Assembly: GCF_001672915.1 (NCBI RefSeq)
Contig: NZ_LZKR01000216.1
Coordinates: 23,577 to 87,576, forward strand
DNA: 64,000 bases
Origin: Mycobacterium sp. 1245805.9
GTDB taxonomy: Bacteria; Actinomycetota; Actinomycetes; Mycobacteriales; Mycobacteriaceae
Reading direction: 5' to 3'
Shown one piece after another: positions 1-11,942 of this stretch. The translations under genes and the position numbers were made by a program. Under the pieces are notes generated by a model. The model did no database searches. It saw only the letters and a list, made by a program, of their open reading frames with translations, and was not told the DNA's origin. Position 1 is the first letter of the stretch; the number at the start of each line of letters is the position of its first letter.

Positions 1-406
1 CGTCATGGCGCAGCAGGGTCTGCGTCGCGGCGCCGTAGAACCGGTTGAGCAACGCGGCGAAGTCAGCGGCGGCCTGACGGTGGCCCAACGCCGTGGAGCC
101 TCGAACATCGACGAACAGCACCGCGATATCGACCTCGGCCCCGCCGCGCGGCAGCGCATCGCAGCACCGCGTGCACAGGTTGGGATTCTTGCGCGACCGG
201 CGGAATCCGGCAACGGCAAACAGCCGGCCGACGGGGCCGCCGAACGGGTTGTTGCACAGCTTGCATCGCGGCGCCGACGGCAGGTAGCGGAAGGCGTGCC
301 GCGCCCGGACCAGCGATGAGTGGCCCTCGGTCAGCACCGTGTCCCACAAGCGTGGCGAGAGCCCCGCCTGCCATTCGTACCGAGGGCGTTCGCCAGTGCT
401 GGTCAT
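1..406 (-). CDS. Class III adenylate/guanylate cyclase, N-terminal part (cut by window edge)
   Basis: Translation from ATG at 406 runs open to the left edge (135 codons). Residues 48-82 carry two cysteine pairs (CKLC, then CTRCC), which look like a metal-binding knot. From residue about 92 the class III cyclase fold begins: AVLFVDVRGSTALG contains the first metal-binding Asp of these enzymes (D100). Such proteins make cAMP or cGMP from NTPs; the substrate residues lie outside the window. It is preceded by 54 bp and then the HD-GYP/LuxR gene on the same strand, so the two are probably co-transcribed. The family is clear; substrate and full domain make-up are unknown. Confidence 0.85.
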   Translation of the reverse strand, partial: MTSTGERPRYEWQAGLSPRLWDTVLTEGHSSLVRARHAFRYLPSAPRCKLCNNPFGGPVGRLFAVAGFRRSRKNPNLCTRCCDALPRGGAEVDIAVLFVDVRGSTALGHRQAAADFAALLNRFYGAATQTLLRHD

Positions 407-460
407 GCACACATGGTCGCCTCGATTTCCCGGGCGCACATGGGGCATTCGCCCCAAACA

Positions 461-2014
461 TCAGTCGGGCGCGCCGACGCCGGTCAAGCCGTGCCGGGTC
501 GCGTACAGGCTGGCCCCGATCCGGTTCGAGACCCCGATCTTGGCGTAGATGTGCTCGACGTGATTGCGCACGGTCTTCTCGGAAATCCAAAGAGCCGAGG
601 CGATTTCGCGGTTGGACCGCCCCTGCGCCACATGGAGCAAGACCTCGGCCTCGCGCCGGGTCAGGCCCGACGGCCGGGCGGCTCTGCGCGACGGCTGGTG
701 ACCCGCGGCCTCCAGCACGGCTTCGACCGCGTCGCCGTCCAGGCGTCCGCGCGCGGCTTCGCCGCGCAATCGCGTGGCGGCGGCGGCCCCATCGAGCGCC
801 TCGCGGTACGGTCGCGGCTCGGTTGAGCCGCAATAGCTTTCGGCGGCGGCGAGTATCCGCTCGCGCATCGAAAGATCGTCGCCGCGGAGCCCGTTCGGGT
901 AACCCGACCCGTCCAGCCGTTCGTGGTGGTTGACCGCGACCTCCCGGACGGCCTTGAGTCCACCGACGCGGGCCAAAATCCGGCCGGTCAGATACGGATG
1001 CAGGTGCACGCGCTCGCGTTCGGCGGGGGTCAACCCGCGCGGCTTTTCCCACACCCGGTTGGACACACCGATCCGGCCGAGATCGTGAACGTAGCCGGCG
1101 CGGCGCAGCGTGTCGATCTCGTCCGTCGCCAGCCCGGCACACTTGCCGGCTTTCTCCGCCAGCTCGGCCACCGCTCGCGAATGGCCAAGGGTGAAGGGGC
1201 ATTTCAGGTCCACGAAATCGCCCATCGCACACAACAGCCGGTCCAGCGACGAACCACTCAGCGTTTCGCCGGGATCCGGCGCCAAGCCGGCGGCCGTCTC
1301 CCACGCGTCTTCGTCGTCGCGCAGCAGCTCGTCGGCGACGTCGCAAAACACCGCGACTATGTCGGGGTCGAACTGTTTGCCGCTGCGGCGGCGAACCTCC
1401 GCGATCGCGCCGCTGGCGCCGTGGGCGCGATGATGCACTTCGGCGATGTCGGCGAGCTGCGCCACCCGCATGGTCACGGGTATCTGGGTTCCCGCGGCGC
1501 CGGTGGGCAGGCCGCTGCCGTCCCACCGCTCGTACGCGAAGGGCAGGGCGTCGCACACGTCCTCGCCAAGGCCGATCTCCTCGGCGAGCAGCGCAGCCGA
1601 CAGGCAATGGGAGTGCATCAGCGTGCCGAGGTTGCCGCGCGCGTCCAAGAACAGCTTCGCCGCCAGCTGGGCCCGTTTCGGCAACGTCGACCCGCGGCCC
1701 AGGTTGCCGAGGAGGAATCGCCGGAACTCCGCGCCGGACCAGTCGATGAAGTGGCTGTCATGTCGCACCGCGATGTCGTCGCCGAACCACCGCGCGTACT
1801 CGTGCGAGTCGGCATGACACCCGATCCACATCACCAGGCCCGTGTAGAAAACCGTCCCGCGCTCACGCTCGCTGAGGCCGAGGCGCTCGGCAAGCCTCGT
1901 CCCCATCGCCGCCGACCGCAGCATGTGATCCATGGGCTGGCCGAGCCCGAGGTCGATCGCCAAAGACAGCGCCGCCAATACCTCCGTCCGCGACACCGCT
2001 CCGTCGAAGGGCAT
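461..2014 (-). CDS. HD-GYP domain protein with C-terminal LuxR-type HTH
   Basis: 517 aa from ATG 2014, chosen because GGAAGGGG lies about 8 nt upstream; an in-frame extension to 2065 has no such site. The second half holds an HD-GYP-type phosphohydrolase core: YVHDLGRIGVSN (HD pair), HPYLTG, and NHHERLDGSGYPNG, the GYP-like signature. An N-proximal stretch (LMHSHCLSAALLAEE ... ERWDGSGLPTG) looks like a degenerate copy of the same domain. The last 70 residues form a LuxR/GerE helix-turn-helix (LTRREAEVLLHVAQGRSNREIASALWIS). HD-GYP proteins typically cleave cyclic dinucleotides; here catalysis or ligand sensing would be coupled to DNA binding. It sits upstream of a nucleotide cyclase. Targets and ligand cannot be told from sequence. 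Confidence 0.88.
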   Translation of the reverse strand: MPFDGAVSRTEVLAALSLAIDLGLGQPMDHMLRSAAMGTRLAERLGLSERERGTVFYTGLVMWIGCHADSHEYARWFGDDIAVRHDSHFIDWSGAEFRRFLLGNLGRGSTLPKRAQLAAKLFLDARGNLGTLMHSHCLSAALLAEEIGLGEDVCDALPFAYERWDGSGLPTGAAGTQIPVTMRVAQLADIAEVHHRAHGASGAIAEVRRRSGKQFDPDIVAVFCDVADELLRDDEDAWETAAGLAPDPGETLSGSSLDRLLCAMGDFVDLKCPFTLGHSRAVAELAEKAGKCAGLATDEIDTLRRAGYVHDLGRIGVSNRVWEKPRGLTPAERERVHLHPYLTGRILARVGGLKAVREVAVNHHERLDGSGYPNGLRGDDLSMRERILAAAESYCGSTEPRPYREALDGAAAATRLRGEAARGRLDGDAVEAVLEAAGHQPSRRAARPSGLTRREAEVLLHVAQGRSNREIASALWISEKTVRNHVEHIYAKIGVSNRIGASLYATRHGLTGVGAPD

Positions 2015-2110
2015 GAACTCGCCCCTTCCCGGCCCGTCACAGTGGCGGCGTCGGTGTAGCCACACAGAAGCCGACGCCTGATAAGCCTATGGCATCGGCG
2101 TTGCCGGGTC

Positions 2111-2170
2111 GCCGAACGTGCGGCCCGCCGCACAGTCGATGCCGAGCGTGCGGCCAGCCGCACACTCGGC
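2111..2170 (-). terminator. Two tandem hairpin units downstream of secA1
   Basis: Two 30-nt units lie head to tail at 2111-2140 and 2141-2170, both built around GTGCGG-N4-CCGCAC. The second unit has 13-bp arms (2141-2153 with 2158-2170, one mismatch) and a 4-nt loop. They begin 21 nt past the secA1 stop. There is no U-tract, as is usual in mycobacteria. Best read as the secA1 terminator region. The same core recurs at 31744-31769. Confidence 0.6.
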
Positions 2171-2191
2171 GCAGGCGAAGGAGATCCCCGG

Positions 2192-5041
<2,850 letters not shown>

Positions 5042-5137
5042 AGCTATATCCCCTGTGGGTTGGAGTCTTCCTCTTTTTGCGAGGCGGCATCCATCCTAGG
5101 TGAAGAGGCAGTTACGGCCCTCAAACGTCGCTCAACG

Positions 5138-5836
5138 TCAGGCCAGCCGGATCAGCCCGTAGTCGTAGGCGTGCCGGCGGTACACCACGGACGGCCGTTC
5201 GGTCTCCTTGTCGTAGAACAAGAAGAAGTTGTGCCCGACCAGCTCCATCTCGTAGAGCGCCTCGTCGACCGTCATGGGCGTGGCCTGGTGCTCCTTGGTG
5301 CGGACCACCCGGCCCGGCTCGTGGTCGTCATGCTCGGCCGCCGCGCCGTCGTGCAGGTGCGGCTCGACGGATTCGGCGTTGAAGGCCTTCGGGGGAAGCG
5401 GCGACATCGCGGTGGCGGCGGCCAGCGACACCGGCGTCTTGTCGCCGTAGTGCACCTTGCGGCGGTCCTTGGCGCGGCGTAGCCGGTTCTCCAGCTTGTC
5501 CACCGCGGACTCGAAGGCGGCGTAAAAGCTGTCGGCGCAGGCCTCCGCGCGGCTGACCGGGCCGCGCCCGCGGGCAGTGATTTCGACGCGCTGACAGGAC
5601 TTGCGCTGGCGGCGGTTGGGCGCGTGTTTGAGCTCGACGTCGAAGAGATAGATGGAGCGATCGAATCGTTCGAGGCGGGCGAGTTTTTGCGAGACGTAGA
5701 AGCGGTAATGATCGGGGATTTCGACGTTGCGGCCCTTGAACACGACTTCGGCGTTGAGGGTCGGTTCGGCCGGCTCGCTGCTTTCTGCCGGCGCTTGGTC
5801 GAGAGTCTGACCGGAATCCACGGTAAGCCTTGACAT
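5138..5836 (-). CDS. hpf: Long-form ribosome hibernation promoting factor (HPF/MPY)
   Basis: 232 aa from ATG 5836 (MSRLTVDSGQTLDQ), chosen because GGAAACGAG lies upstream; an in-frame start at 5869 is also possible. Residues about 35-130 form the S30AE domain (VVFKGRNVEIPDHYRFYVSQ ... LERFDRS) that binds the decoding site of the 30S subunit. The last 60 residues (DEALYEMELVGHNFFLFYDK ... YGLIRLA) are the long-HPF dimerisation domain. The protein stabilises idle ribosomes in starvation; the mycobacterial form is also called MPY and is linked to zinc limitation. It lies directly upstream of secA1 on the same strand, 96 bp away. Rv3241c is the H37Rv counterpart by position. Confidence 0.92.
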   Translation of the reverse strand: MSRLTVDSGQTLDQAPAESSEPAEPTLNAEVVFKGRNVEIPDHYRFYVSQKLARLERFDRSIYLFDVELKHAPNRRQRKSCQRVEITARGRGPVSRAEACADSFYAAFESAVDKLENRLRRAKDRRKVHYGDKTPVSLAAATAMSPLPPKAFNAESVEPHLHDGAAAEHDDHEPGRVVRTKEHQATPMTVDEALYEMELVGHNFFLFYDKETERPSVVYRRHAYDYGLIRLA

Positions 5837-6146
5837 ACGTGTCAACTCGTTTCCTTTTCCACGTCGCACGCGGGGCGTGCCGGCTTTCTAGAGGACGCGC
5901 CGACGGGGGGTTGGGAGCGGCTTCCCTCGGGTCACCGCCGCAGGCTGCCCGCCGATGCAAGGTGTCGGATTCTCACCCCCTCCATGTGTGGCGTATCAAC
6001 CCGGGAAATCGCCGACTGCGTTGTGACTCGGGCCAAAAGATGTTCCTGAAGGTTGTCCTCGACGTTAGCTCGTGTTCGCCTTGGGATGCCACCAATTCCG
6101 GGCAGCTGTTGCGAGTTCTTCACATGCGGTTGGCGGGCGCCCAGCG
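5837..6146. other. 310-bp intergenic region upstream of hpf
   Basis: No convincing gene. It should hold the hpf promoter and the 3' end of the comF-like transcript. I found no DosR-type box, no long inverted repeat and no conserved RNA that I could recognise. Confidence 0.5.
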
Positions 6147-6785
6147 TTAGGCGGCCGCGATCGCCAGCACCGCCGCCACGCCGATCCCGGCGGCGCGCAG
6201 CGTCCGCACCGACTCGCGCGCCGTCGTCCCGGTGGTGACGATGTCGTCGACGACGACGACCTCGGGAATTTCGGGGCGCGCCCGCCCGCGCAGCACCACC
6301 CGGCCGGCGATGTTGCGCTCGCGGGCCGACGTGCCCAGGCCGACGGAGTCGCGGGCCAGGGCCTTCATCCGCAACGCCGGCACGACGGCGATCTCGGGGT
6401 GCCCGGCCACCGCCGCCCGCGCCAGCCGGGTGACCGGGTCGCCGCCGCGCGCCCGCGCCGCCGTACGCCGCGTCGGCGCGGGCACGATCGTCAGCGGGGT
6501 CTCGACCATGCCCCACGTCAGGAGCCGGTGGATCCCGACGGCCAGCGCCCGGGCCAGCGGACCCACCAGGTCGGCGCGCCCGTGCTCCTTCAGCGCGAGG
6601 ATCGCCGCGCGGCGGGCACCGGCGTAGCGGCCCAGCGCGAACACCGGCGCCTCGGGGTCGACGCGGGGGTTGGCGACGTGCGGCTCGTCGGGCCGGACGG
6701 CGAGCTCCGTCGCGCAGGCCTCGCACCAGCGGGTCGACGGCGCCCCGCAGCCGCCGCATTCCAGCGGCAGGATCAGGTCGAGCAC
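6147..6785 (-). CDS. ComF-family phosphoribosyltransferase
   Basis: 212 aa from GTG 6785, giving the N-terminus (M)LDLILPLECGGCG typical of ComF proteins; the frame stays open to a TTG at 6815. An N-terminal double-CxxC zinc ribbon (CGGC ... CEAC) is followed by a type I phosphoribosyltransferase domain with the PRPP loop VVVVDDIVTTGTTARES near the C-terminus. In competent bacteria ComF assists DNA uptake; in mycobacteria its role is undefined, and nucleobase salvage is another possibility. The upstream gene ends 37 nt before this start, so it is probably an operon partner. Positional match to Rv3242c. Confidence 0.85.
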   Translation of the reverse strand: MLDLILPLECGGCGAPSTRWCEACATELAVRPDEPHVANPRVDPEAPVFALGRYAGARRAAILALKEHGRADLVGPLARALAVGIHRLLTWGMVETPLTIVPAPTRRTAARARGGDPVTRLARAAVAGHPEIAVVPALRMKALARDSVGLGTSARERNIAGRVVLRGRARPEIPEVVVVDDIVTTGTTARESVRTLRAAGIGVAAVLAIAAA

Positions 6786-6822
6786 GAACAAAAGTGTGGC
6801 GGCCGGCGGTGACAACGTCAGC

Positions 6823-7653
6823 TCAGTCGGATCCCCTCAGTAGCGCGGGCCAGGCGAAGCTGAAGGTGCCCTGGCTCAGCCGGGTGATGAGGTCCTCGAG
6901 GTTGCGCGGCGGCAGATCCATTCGCCACTCCGGCAGCAACGCCGAAATCTCCAGGGAATCCTGCCCGAGGCTGACGTCGGTGACCAGCAGCTCATGCGGA
7001 AGCTCGGGCAGCGGTACCCGGTACGCGGGGGTCCGCGCGGGCAGCGGCCATCGGCGGTGGCCGGCCATCACGGCGCGGGGCCGCAGCCACAGCGTCTTGC
7101 CCACCACGTCGAGGTCGACGTCGAGCCCTCCCCAGCCCGGCTGGCGTCCCCAGCGCAGGCGGGCGGTCCCGTCCTCGGACAGCTCGCCACGCAGCTGCGG
7201 CACCGCTTGGCGCACCACGTCGTCGAAAATCCCGGGCGGCAGCGCCGACGACAACGTCACCGGCGCTGCCACCACCACCGGCGGCACGCCCGGACGGATG
7301 TGCACGTTGTGCAGGACGGCGACGGCGTGCTGCAGGCGCTGGTCGCCCCAGCTGATGTCGCGTGCGGCCACCCGGACCTCGCCGAGCTGACCGACGGCCA
7401 GCCCTTGCGGCTCGAGCGCCGAGTCCAGCTCGGTCACCGTCAGCACCACATCCTGCTCGCCCAGCCGCACCGTGACCTGCTTGCCGACGAGCAGTTGTTG
7501 CAGGCTGGTGAACAAGGTCCGGTATGGCGCGGCGACCGCCTGGGCGGCCCCGGCGCCGACGGACGGCAACCCGCTCGATGACCACAGCGAGGACAGCATG
7601 TCCAAGGCGCGCAACGGGTCATCCCAACGCAGGCGGGGCACTTTGGGGACCAT
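6823..7653 (-). CDS. Conserved mycobacterial protein, possible DUF2993/LmeA-like lipid-binding fold
   Basis: 276 aa. No signal peptide is obvious at this start (MVPKVPRLRWDDPLRALDML). The middle (TVRLGEQDVVLTVTELDSAL ... VRVAARDISWGDQRLQHAVAVLHNVHI) has the alternating beta pattern of DUF2993 proteins, which include LmeA, a lipid-binding factor of mannan elongation; this assignment is tentative. It lies between lpqB and the comF-like gene, all on the minus strand, and matches Rv3243c by position. Function not known. Confidence 0.75.
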   Translation of the reverse strand: MVPKVPRLRWDDPLRALDMLSSLWSSSGLPSVGAGAAQAVAAPYRTLFTSLQQLLVGKQVTVRLGEQDVVLTVTELDSALEPQGLAVGQLGEVRVAARDISWGDQRLQHAVAVLHNVHIRPGVPPVVVAAPVTLSSALPPGIFDDVVRQAVPQLRGELSEDGTARLRWGRQPGWGGLDVDLDVVGKTLWLRPRAVMAGHRRWPLPARTPAYRVPLPELPHELLVTDVSLGQDSLEISALLPEWRMDLPPRNLEDLITRLSQGTFSFAWPALLRGSD

Positions 7654-7716
7654 CGGCGCGACTCCTCACTGCGAGGGTAGCCGCAAAGGCGAGCCCGCAG
7701 AAAGAAGGCCGAGCAC

Positions 7717-9495
7717 CTAGCCGGGCAGCACCGGCAGCGCGCCGGGCACCGACAGCCCGGACACCTCCGCCCAGCCCTGCTGGCTTTCGGGGGCCGACGC
7801 CGAATACTGCAGCACCCCTTCGGGGGCCGCGACGTAGACGGCCGACGGGTTGGCCGCGACCGTCGTGACCGGCATCTGCAGGCCGCGGGCCGGCGCGTCG
7901 GAGTTCACCCCGTCGAGGTTGACGTAGGACACCGGGTGGCTGGCGTCGGTGCGGGTCACGACGATGTCGTCGCCGGTCCGCCAGGACAGCGAGACCACCG
8001 AGTTGCCGAGGCCGAAACCCAGCCGGCGCGGGTAGGTCAGGGCGTACTGCCCGGCCTGGGTCTGCTCGACGCCGGCGAGGATCACCTGGCCGTTGATCAC
8101 CATCGCGGCGCGGGTGGAATCGCGGGACAGCTGCAGGTCGGTGATCGGCCCGGGGAAGGTGGAGGCCACCACCGCGGAATCCACCGGGATGCGCGCGGGT
8201 TGGCCCGACGCCGGTTCCTGGATCGCGCGCAGCACGTTGTTGTTGTCGACCACCACCCACACGGCGTCGTCGAGCGACCAGCTGGGCCGAGTCAGGGTGT
8301 GCCCGTCGGCGGCCTGGACGGCCTCGCCGCCGAGGTCGCCGATCCACAGCGACGCCGCCTGGTCCGGGGCGCCGCGGCGCAGCGTCACCACCGACGCCAC
8401 CTGCCGCCCGCTGCGCGACAGCGCGGCGCCGGTCTGGTCGCCCACCCGCCCGAACGCCCCCGGCACGGTGTTGGCGCGCTGCCCGTCCAGCCCCACCAGC
8501 GACCCGTTGACCAGGGCGTGCAACCCGGCCCCCGCGCCGTCGGCCACGCCGGGGTCGGTGGCGGCGACGTCGGAGGTGGTCCACCCGTCGGCGAACCTGT
8601 CGTCGAGCGGCGCGCCGTCGGCGTTGATCACGTACGGGCCCCGGATGTCGGCCCGGGCCAGCGTCCAAATGATCTGTGCCGCAAGCAATTGCCTGCTGTG
8701 CGGGTCGGTGGTGGACAGCTTCTCCAGCTCGATGCGGGCGCCGCCGTAGCCCTTGCCGATGCCGTTCTTGCCGCCGTCGGCCCGGGTCACCGGCCCGCGC
8801 AGCCGCAGCGGCGGGGCCAGCAGGTTGCGCACCGTGTGGGCCATCTCCGGCCGCGGACCGGCCAGCATCTTGGACACCAGCTCGGTGGCCAGCTGGTCGT
8901 GATCGGCCACCGCGACGTAGCGCGGATCGGGCACCACCGTCTTGCCGGTCGGGTCGGCGAAGTACAGCGTGTTGCGTTTGTAGGTGGACTGGAACTGCTG
9001 CCAGTCCAGGAAGACGCCGTTGGGCAGGCGGTCGATCCGCCAGCCGCCCGACGTCTTGACCAACTCGATCGGCCCAGGGTCCGGCAGCACGCCCTCGGCG
9101 GTCTCGAACACACCCACGTCGGACAGCGAGCCCAGGATGTCGGCGCGCATGGTCGCCGAAACCCGTTCGGCGGCACGGGTTTCCACGAACACCACGTGGT
9201 CGATGAGCAGGGCGCTACCGGCGTCGTCCCAGGCGTTGGACGCCGACTGGGTGAGAAATTGCCGGGCCGCCAGGTGCCGGTTCGCGGGATCGGCTGTGGC
9301 CTTGAGGAATTCGCGCAGCAACACGTCGGGGTCCATGCCCGGGGTCGGCTTGGGCAGGTTGGACGGCGCCGGCCGCTCGACCGTGCCGATGGCCTGCGGG
9401 GCCGACGCGCTGGGCACCCCCGCGCAGCCGGCCACGGCAAACGCCGTCGACAACACGGCGAACAGGGCGAGCAGCCTGCGCCGATGATCCCGCAT
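7717..9495 (-). CDS. lpqB: Lipoprotein LpqB, MtrAB accessory
   Basis: 592 aa from ATG 9495. A basic N-terminus and hydrophobic stretch end in the lipobox VAGC (Cys24), so the mature protein is a lipoprotein on the outer face of the membrane. An N-terminal GerMN-type region (about 50-310) is followed by a beta-propeller-like C-terminal half (SLWIGDLGGEAVQAADG ... LSWRTGDDIVVTRTDASHP). LpqB binds the extracellular part of the sensor MtrB and modulates MtrA phosphorylation. Its ATG overlaps the mtrB stop codon (ATGA), so the two are translationally coupled. Confidence 0.96.
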   Translation of the reverse strand: MRDHRRRLLALFAVLSTAFAVAGCAGVPSASAPQAIGTVERPAPSNLPKPTPGMDPDVLLREFLKATADPANRHLAARQFLTQSASNAWDDAGSALLIDHVVFVETRAAERVSATMRADILGSLSDVGVFETAEGVLPDPGPIELVKTSGGWRIDRLPNGVFLDWQQFQSTYKRNTLYFADPTGKTVVPDPRYVAVADHDQLATELVSKMLAGPRPEMAHTVRNLLAPPLRLRGPVTRADGGKNGIGKGYGGARIELEKLSTTDPHSRQLLAAQIIWTLARADIRGPYVINADGAPLDDRFADGWTTSDVAATDPGVADGAGAGLHALVNGSLVGLDGQRANTVPGAFGRVGDQTGAALSRSGRQVASVVTLRRGAPDQAASLWIGDLGGEAVQAADGHTLTRPSWSLDDAVWVVVDNNNVLRAIQEPASGQPARIPVDSAVVASTFPGPITDLQLSRDSTRAAMVINGQVILAGVEQTQAGQYALTYPRRLGFGLGNSVVSLSWRTGDDIVVTRTDASHPVSYVNLDGVNSDAPARGLQMPVTTVAANPSAVYVAAPEGVLQYSASAPESQQGWAEVSGLSVPGALPVLPG

Positions 9496-11162
9496 CAGAC
9501 GCTCCGCTCGGCGTGCTCGCGCGGGCGCTGCGGGTCCGGGCCCGCCGGCGCGGCCGGCTCCGGGATCGGCTTGAGGGGCAGCGGGCTGGTGGTGACCTTG
9601 TGACCGCGAACCAAGGGCAGCGTCAACCGGAAGCACGCCCCCTGGCCGGGCTCGCCCCACGCCTCCAGCCGGCCCTGGTGCAGCCGCGCGTCCTCGACGC
9701 TGATCGCCAGGCCCAGCCCGGTGCCGCCGGAGCGCCGCACCCGCGACGGGTCCGAGCGCCAGAACCGGCTGAACACCAGCTTCTCCTCGCCGGGCCGCAG
9801 CCCCACCCCGTAGTCGCGGACGGTGACGGCGACGGTGTCCTCGTCGACGCCCATCCGGATCTGCACCGGCTTGCGCTCGGCGTGGTCGATGGCGTTGGCG
9901 ATCAGGTTGCGCAGGATCCGCTCCACCCGGCGCGGGTCGACCTCGGCGATCACTTCCTCGTCGGGCAGGTCGACGAGCAGCTCGATGCCGGCGTCCTCGG
10001 CCAGGTGTCCCACGTTGCCCAGCGCGCTTTGCACGGTGGTGCGCAGGTCCACCGCCTCGACGGACAGCTCGGCCACACCGGCGTCGTGCCGGGAGATCTC
10101 GAGCAGGTCGTTGAGCAGCGTCTCGAACCGGTCCAGCTCGTTGACCATCAGCTCGGTGGACCGGGCCAGGGTGGGGTCGAGGTCGCCGCTGTGGTCGTAG
10201 ATCAGGTCGGCGGCCATCCGCACGGTGGTCAGCGGGGTGCGAAGTTCGTGGCTGACGTCGGAGGTGAACCGGCGCTGCAGGTTGCCGAACTCCTCGAGCT
10301 GGGTGATCTGGCGGGACAGGCTCTCGGCCATGTCGTTGAACGACACGGCCAGCCGCGCCATGTCGTCCTCACCGCGCACCGGCATCCGTTCGGACAGGTG
10401 CCCCTCGGCGAACCGCTCGGCGATCCGCGACGCCGATCGGACCGGCACCACCACCTGGCGGGAGACCAGCAGCGCGATCCCGGCCAGCAGCACCAGCAGC
10501 ACCGCGCCGCCGGTGATCATGGTGCCGCGCACCAGCTGGATGGTGGCCTGCTCGTTCTTCAGCGGGAAGATCAGGTACAGCTCGAGGTTGGCCACCTGCG
10601 ACGACGTCGGCGTCCCGATGACCAGCGCCGGTCCGGAGAAGCCGTCGGTGTGCACGGTGGCGTATTGGTAGGCCGCCTGCCCGGCCTTGACGAACCCGCG
10701 CAGCGCGTTGGGCACCTGGTCGACGGGACCGGCCGTGGTGGCGGCGCGCGGGCCGTCGCCGGGCACCATCAGCACCGCGTCGAACGCGCCGGCCAGCCCG
10801 GCGCCCGAGGCGGGGTCGGTCTTGGATGTCAGGGTGTTGCGGGCCAGCTGCAGGCTCGAGTCCAGCGAGCGGGTCTCCTCGCCGTTGACGATGCCGGCGA
10901 CGGTGGTGCGCGCCCGCTCGATCTGCTCCATGGCGGCCCGGACCTTCACGTCGAGCACCCGGTTGGTCACCTGGCTGGTCAGCACGAAACCGAGCGCGAG
11001 GATGACGGCGAGCGACAGGCCCAGGGTCAGCGCGACGACCCGCAATTGCAGCGATCGGCGCCAGGCAGCGCCCACGGCCCGACTCACCGCACCCATGCCC
11101 CGCGTCATCGGGCCGGAGCGCCCCCAGCGGCTCCTAGTGCGTTGCCTCGAGCCCCAGATCAA
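9495..11162 (-). CDS. mtrB: Two-component sensor histidine kinase MtrB
   Basis: 555 aa. First membrane helix at about 40-65 (LQLRVVALTLGLSLAVILALGF), extracellular loop to about 205, second helix (GAVLLVLLAGIALLVSR), HAMP linker, HisKA domain with the phospho-acceptor in SDVSHELRTPLTTVRMA, and an HATPase_c domain with NLIANAIDHAE, DYGVGL and GGTGLGLAIS. MtrB phosphorylates MtrA to control cell division, DnaA replication functions and wall hydrolases. It starts 13 bp after the mtrA stop and overlaps lpqB. The Pro-rich tail is shorter than in M. tuberculosis. Confidence 0.98.
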   Translation of the reverse strand: MIWGSRQRTRSRWGRSGPMTRGMGAVSRAVGAAWRRSLQLRVVALTLGLSLAVILALGFVLTSQVTNRVLDVKVRAAMEQIERARTTVAGIVNGEETRSLDSSLQLARNTLTSKTDPASGAGLAGAFDAVLMVPGDGPRAATTAGPVDQVPNALRGFVKAGQAAYQYATVHTDGFSGPALVIGTPTSSQVANLELYLIFPLKNEQATIQLVRGTMITGGAVLLVLLAGIALLVSRQVVVPVRSASRIAERFAEGHLSERMPVRGEDDMARLAVSFNDMAESLSRQITQLEEFGNLQRRFTSDVSHELRTPLTTVRMAADLIYDHSGDLDPTLARSTELMVNELDRFETLLNDLLEISRHDAGVAELSVEAVDLRTTVQSALGNVGHLAEDAGIELLVDLPDEEVIAEVDPRRVERILRNLIANAIDHAERKPVQIRMGVDEDTVAVTVRDYGVGLRPGEEKLVFSRFWRSDPSRVRRSGGTGLGLAISVEDARLHQGRLEAWGEPGQGACFRLTLPLVRGHKVTTSPLPLKPIPEPAAPAGPDPQRPREHAERSV

Positions 11163-11175
11163 TGACCCTCCAAGA

Positions 11176-11862
11176 TCACGGAGGTCCGGCCTTGTATCCC
11201 ACTCCTCGAACGGTCAACACCACGGTCGGGTTCTCCGGGTCTTTCTCGACCTTGGCCCGCAGACGCTGAACGTGCACGTTCACCAGGCGGGTGTCCGCCG
11301 GGTGCCGATAGCCCCACACCTGTTCGAGCAGCACATCACGAGTAAACACCTGGCGCGGTTTGCGTGCCAGCGCGACCAAAAGGTCGAACTCCAGCGGTGT
11401 GAGGGAGATCTGCTCGCCGTTGCGGGTGACCTTGTGCGCCGGCACGTCGATGTCGACGTCGGCGATGGAAAGCATCTCGGCGGGCTCGTCGTCGTTGCGC
11501 CGCAACCGCGCGCGCACCCGGGCGACCAGCTCCTTGGGCTTGAACGGCTTCATGATGTAGTCGTCGGCGCCGGACTCCAGGCCGAGCACCACGTCCACGG
11601 TGTCGGTCTTGGCGGTCAGCATGACGATGGGCACGCCGGAGTCGGCGCGCAACACCCGGCACACGTCGATGCCGTTCATGCCCGGCAGCATCAGGTCCAG
11701 CAGCACCAGATCCGGGCGCAATTCGCGCACCGCGGTCAGCGCCTGAGTGCCGTCGCCGATGACCGCGGTGTCGAAGCCCTCCCCACGCAGCACGATGGTG
11801 AGCATCTCGGCCAGCGAAGCGTCGTCGTCGACGACCAAAATCCTTTGCCTCATGGAGTCCAT
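11176..11862 (-). CDS. mtrA: Essential response regulator MtrA (OmpR type)
   Basis: 228 aa from ATG 11862 (MDSMRQRILVVDDD), the same length as the M. tuberculosis protein; the longer open frame upstream is not used. The receiver domain has the acidic pocket DDD near 12-14 and phospho-acceptor D56 (LVLLDLMLPGMNG). The C-terminal winged helix (KVTRNGEQISLTPLEFDLLV ... YRHPADTRLVNVHVQRLRAK) binds DNA. It regulates division, replication and cell-wall genes such as rpf and rip genes. The sequence is nearly identical to other mycobacterial MtrA proteins. First gene of mtrA-mtrB-lpqB; the 80-bp gap to tmk should hold its promoter. Confidence 0.99.
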   Translation of the reverse strand: MDSMRQRILVVDDDASLAEMLTIVLRGEGFDTAVIGDGTQALTAVRELRPDLVLLDLMLPGMNGIDVCRVLRADSGVPIVMLTAKTDTVDVVLGLESGADDYIMKPFKPKELVARVRARLRRNDDEPAEMLSIADVDIDVPAHKVTRNGEQISLTPLEFDLLVALARKPRQVFTRDVLLEQVWGYRHPADTRLVNVHVQRLRAKVEKDPENPTVVLTVRGVGYKAGPP

Positions 11863-11942
11863 GGTGTCACCAGATCGGGACAAATTCGGCGCACCACACG
11901 GGCGTTTCTTATTCGATACGGCCAAATCGTGACAATTTTGTG

